Shown here piece after piece: positions 63,714 to 64,000 of a DNA stretch of 64,000 nt (position 1 is its first letter; every line of letters starts with the position of its first letter). The stretch is from the NCBI RefSeq assembly GCF_000220395.1, contig NW_004085913.1, positions 1 through 64,000 of the forward strand, in the 5' to 3' direction. The notes beneath the pieces were generated by a model. The model saw only the letters and a list, made by a program, of their open reading frames with translations, searched no databases and had not been told where the DNA came from. This stretch comes from Ichthyophthirius multifiliis (Eukaryota > Ciliophora > Oligohymenophorea > Hymenostomatida). Both the position numbers and the translations under genes were made by a program.

Positions 63714-64000
63714 ATAAATTTCAAACATTAAGATAATAGAGTAAATGGATGATTTTTTAAAAGTAAACAAAAAGATTAATTAAAAAAATATAAAAAAATC
63801 TGAAAATTGTACTTTGTATTTTTATATAATTTAATACCCCTTTTATGTATTAATGTAAAAAATTATAAATTAATTATTAAAAAATATAGTAATGGATAAA
63901 ATAAATTAAAATTATTAGAAAAATTTTAATTTTGGCTTTTATTTTATTAAATAATAAAATTAATTTATTATTATATAATATTTAACCTATAATATTTTAT
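63714..64000. other. AT-rich end of window
   Basis: Downstream of Atg4; no coding or RNA feature recognised. Confidence 0.5.

Overview
The window is about 85% A+T and is only readable as protein if TAA and TAG are taken as glutamine and TGA as the only stop. Conserved proteins (RPL14, SelO, Atg4, CCDC97, an Arf-like GTPase, protein kinases) then run open, with TAA/TAG at glutamine-like positions. The genes carry tiny AT-only introns (about 38-110 nt, gt...ag), many holding (AT)n tracts. This points to the macronuclear genome of an oligohymenophorean ciliate. The extreme A+T and the code suit a relative of Ichthyophthirius/Tetrahymena; the species is inference. Almost every gene is broken into short exons, so simple six-frame ORFs miss nearly all of them. 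I rebuilt the genes by hand under the ciliate code, and exon sums divisible by three support several models.

Layout. 0-9 kb: the 3' part of an unrecognised helical protein (-), a Ras-like GTPase/protein-kinase fusion (-), an IQ-motif coiled-coil protein (+) and another coiled-coil protein (-). 9-21 kb: RPL14 copy 1 (+), a YheT/ABHD3-type hydrolase (+), a B-box/MORN protein (-), a 1749-residue HEAT-type protein (+), RPL14 copy 2 (-) and mitochondrial bL9 (-). 22-33 kb: an SK-type potassium channel (+), a long coiled-coil protein with poly-Asn and poly-Gln tracts (+), a Wee1/Myt1-like kinase lacking the catalytic Asp (+), tRNA-Asn and an Arf-like GTPase (+). 34-42 kb: a large secreted/multi-pass membrane protein (+), a probable mitochondrial protein (-) and SelO (+). 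42-45.5 kb is nearly empty. 45.5-54 kb: a myristoylated AGC kinase (-), a coiled-coil protein with a UBX-like end (-), CCDC97 (+), a tail-anchored coiled-coil protein (+) and a TTLL (-). 55-64 kb: a Gln-rich coiled-coil gene (+), a small multi-exon gene (-), a broken MFS transporter (+) and the autophagy protease Atg4 (+).

There is no operon logic; genes stand alone on both strands. Themes are membrane-anchored signalling (three proteins start Met-Gly-Asn, a myristoylation context), calcium/calmodulin (SK channel, IQ protein), the cytoskeleton (TTLL, MORN, coiled coils), autophagy and mitochondria (SelO, bL9m).

The most striking objects are the single-chain pseudo-GTPase/kinase fusion at 3.1-4.8 kb, the inverted RPL14 pair whose introns are identical at the 5' end but diverged at the 3' end, and repeated single-A frame breaks inside otherwise conserved genes.
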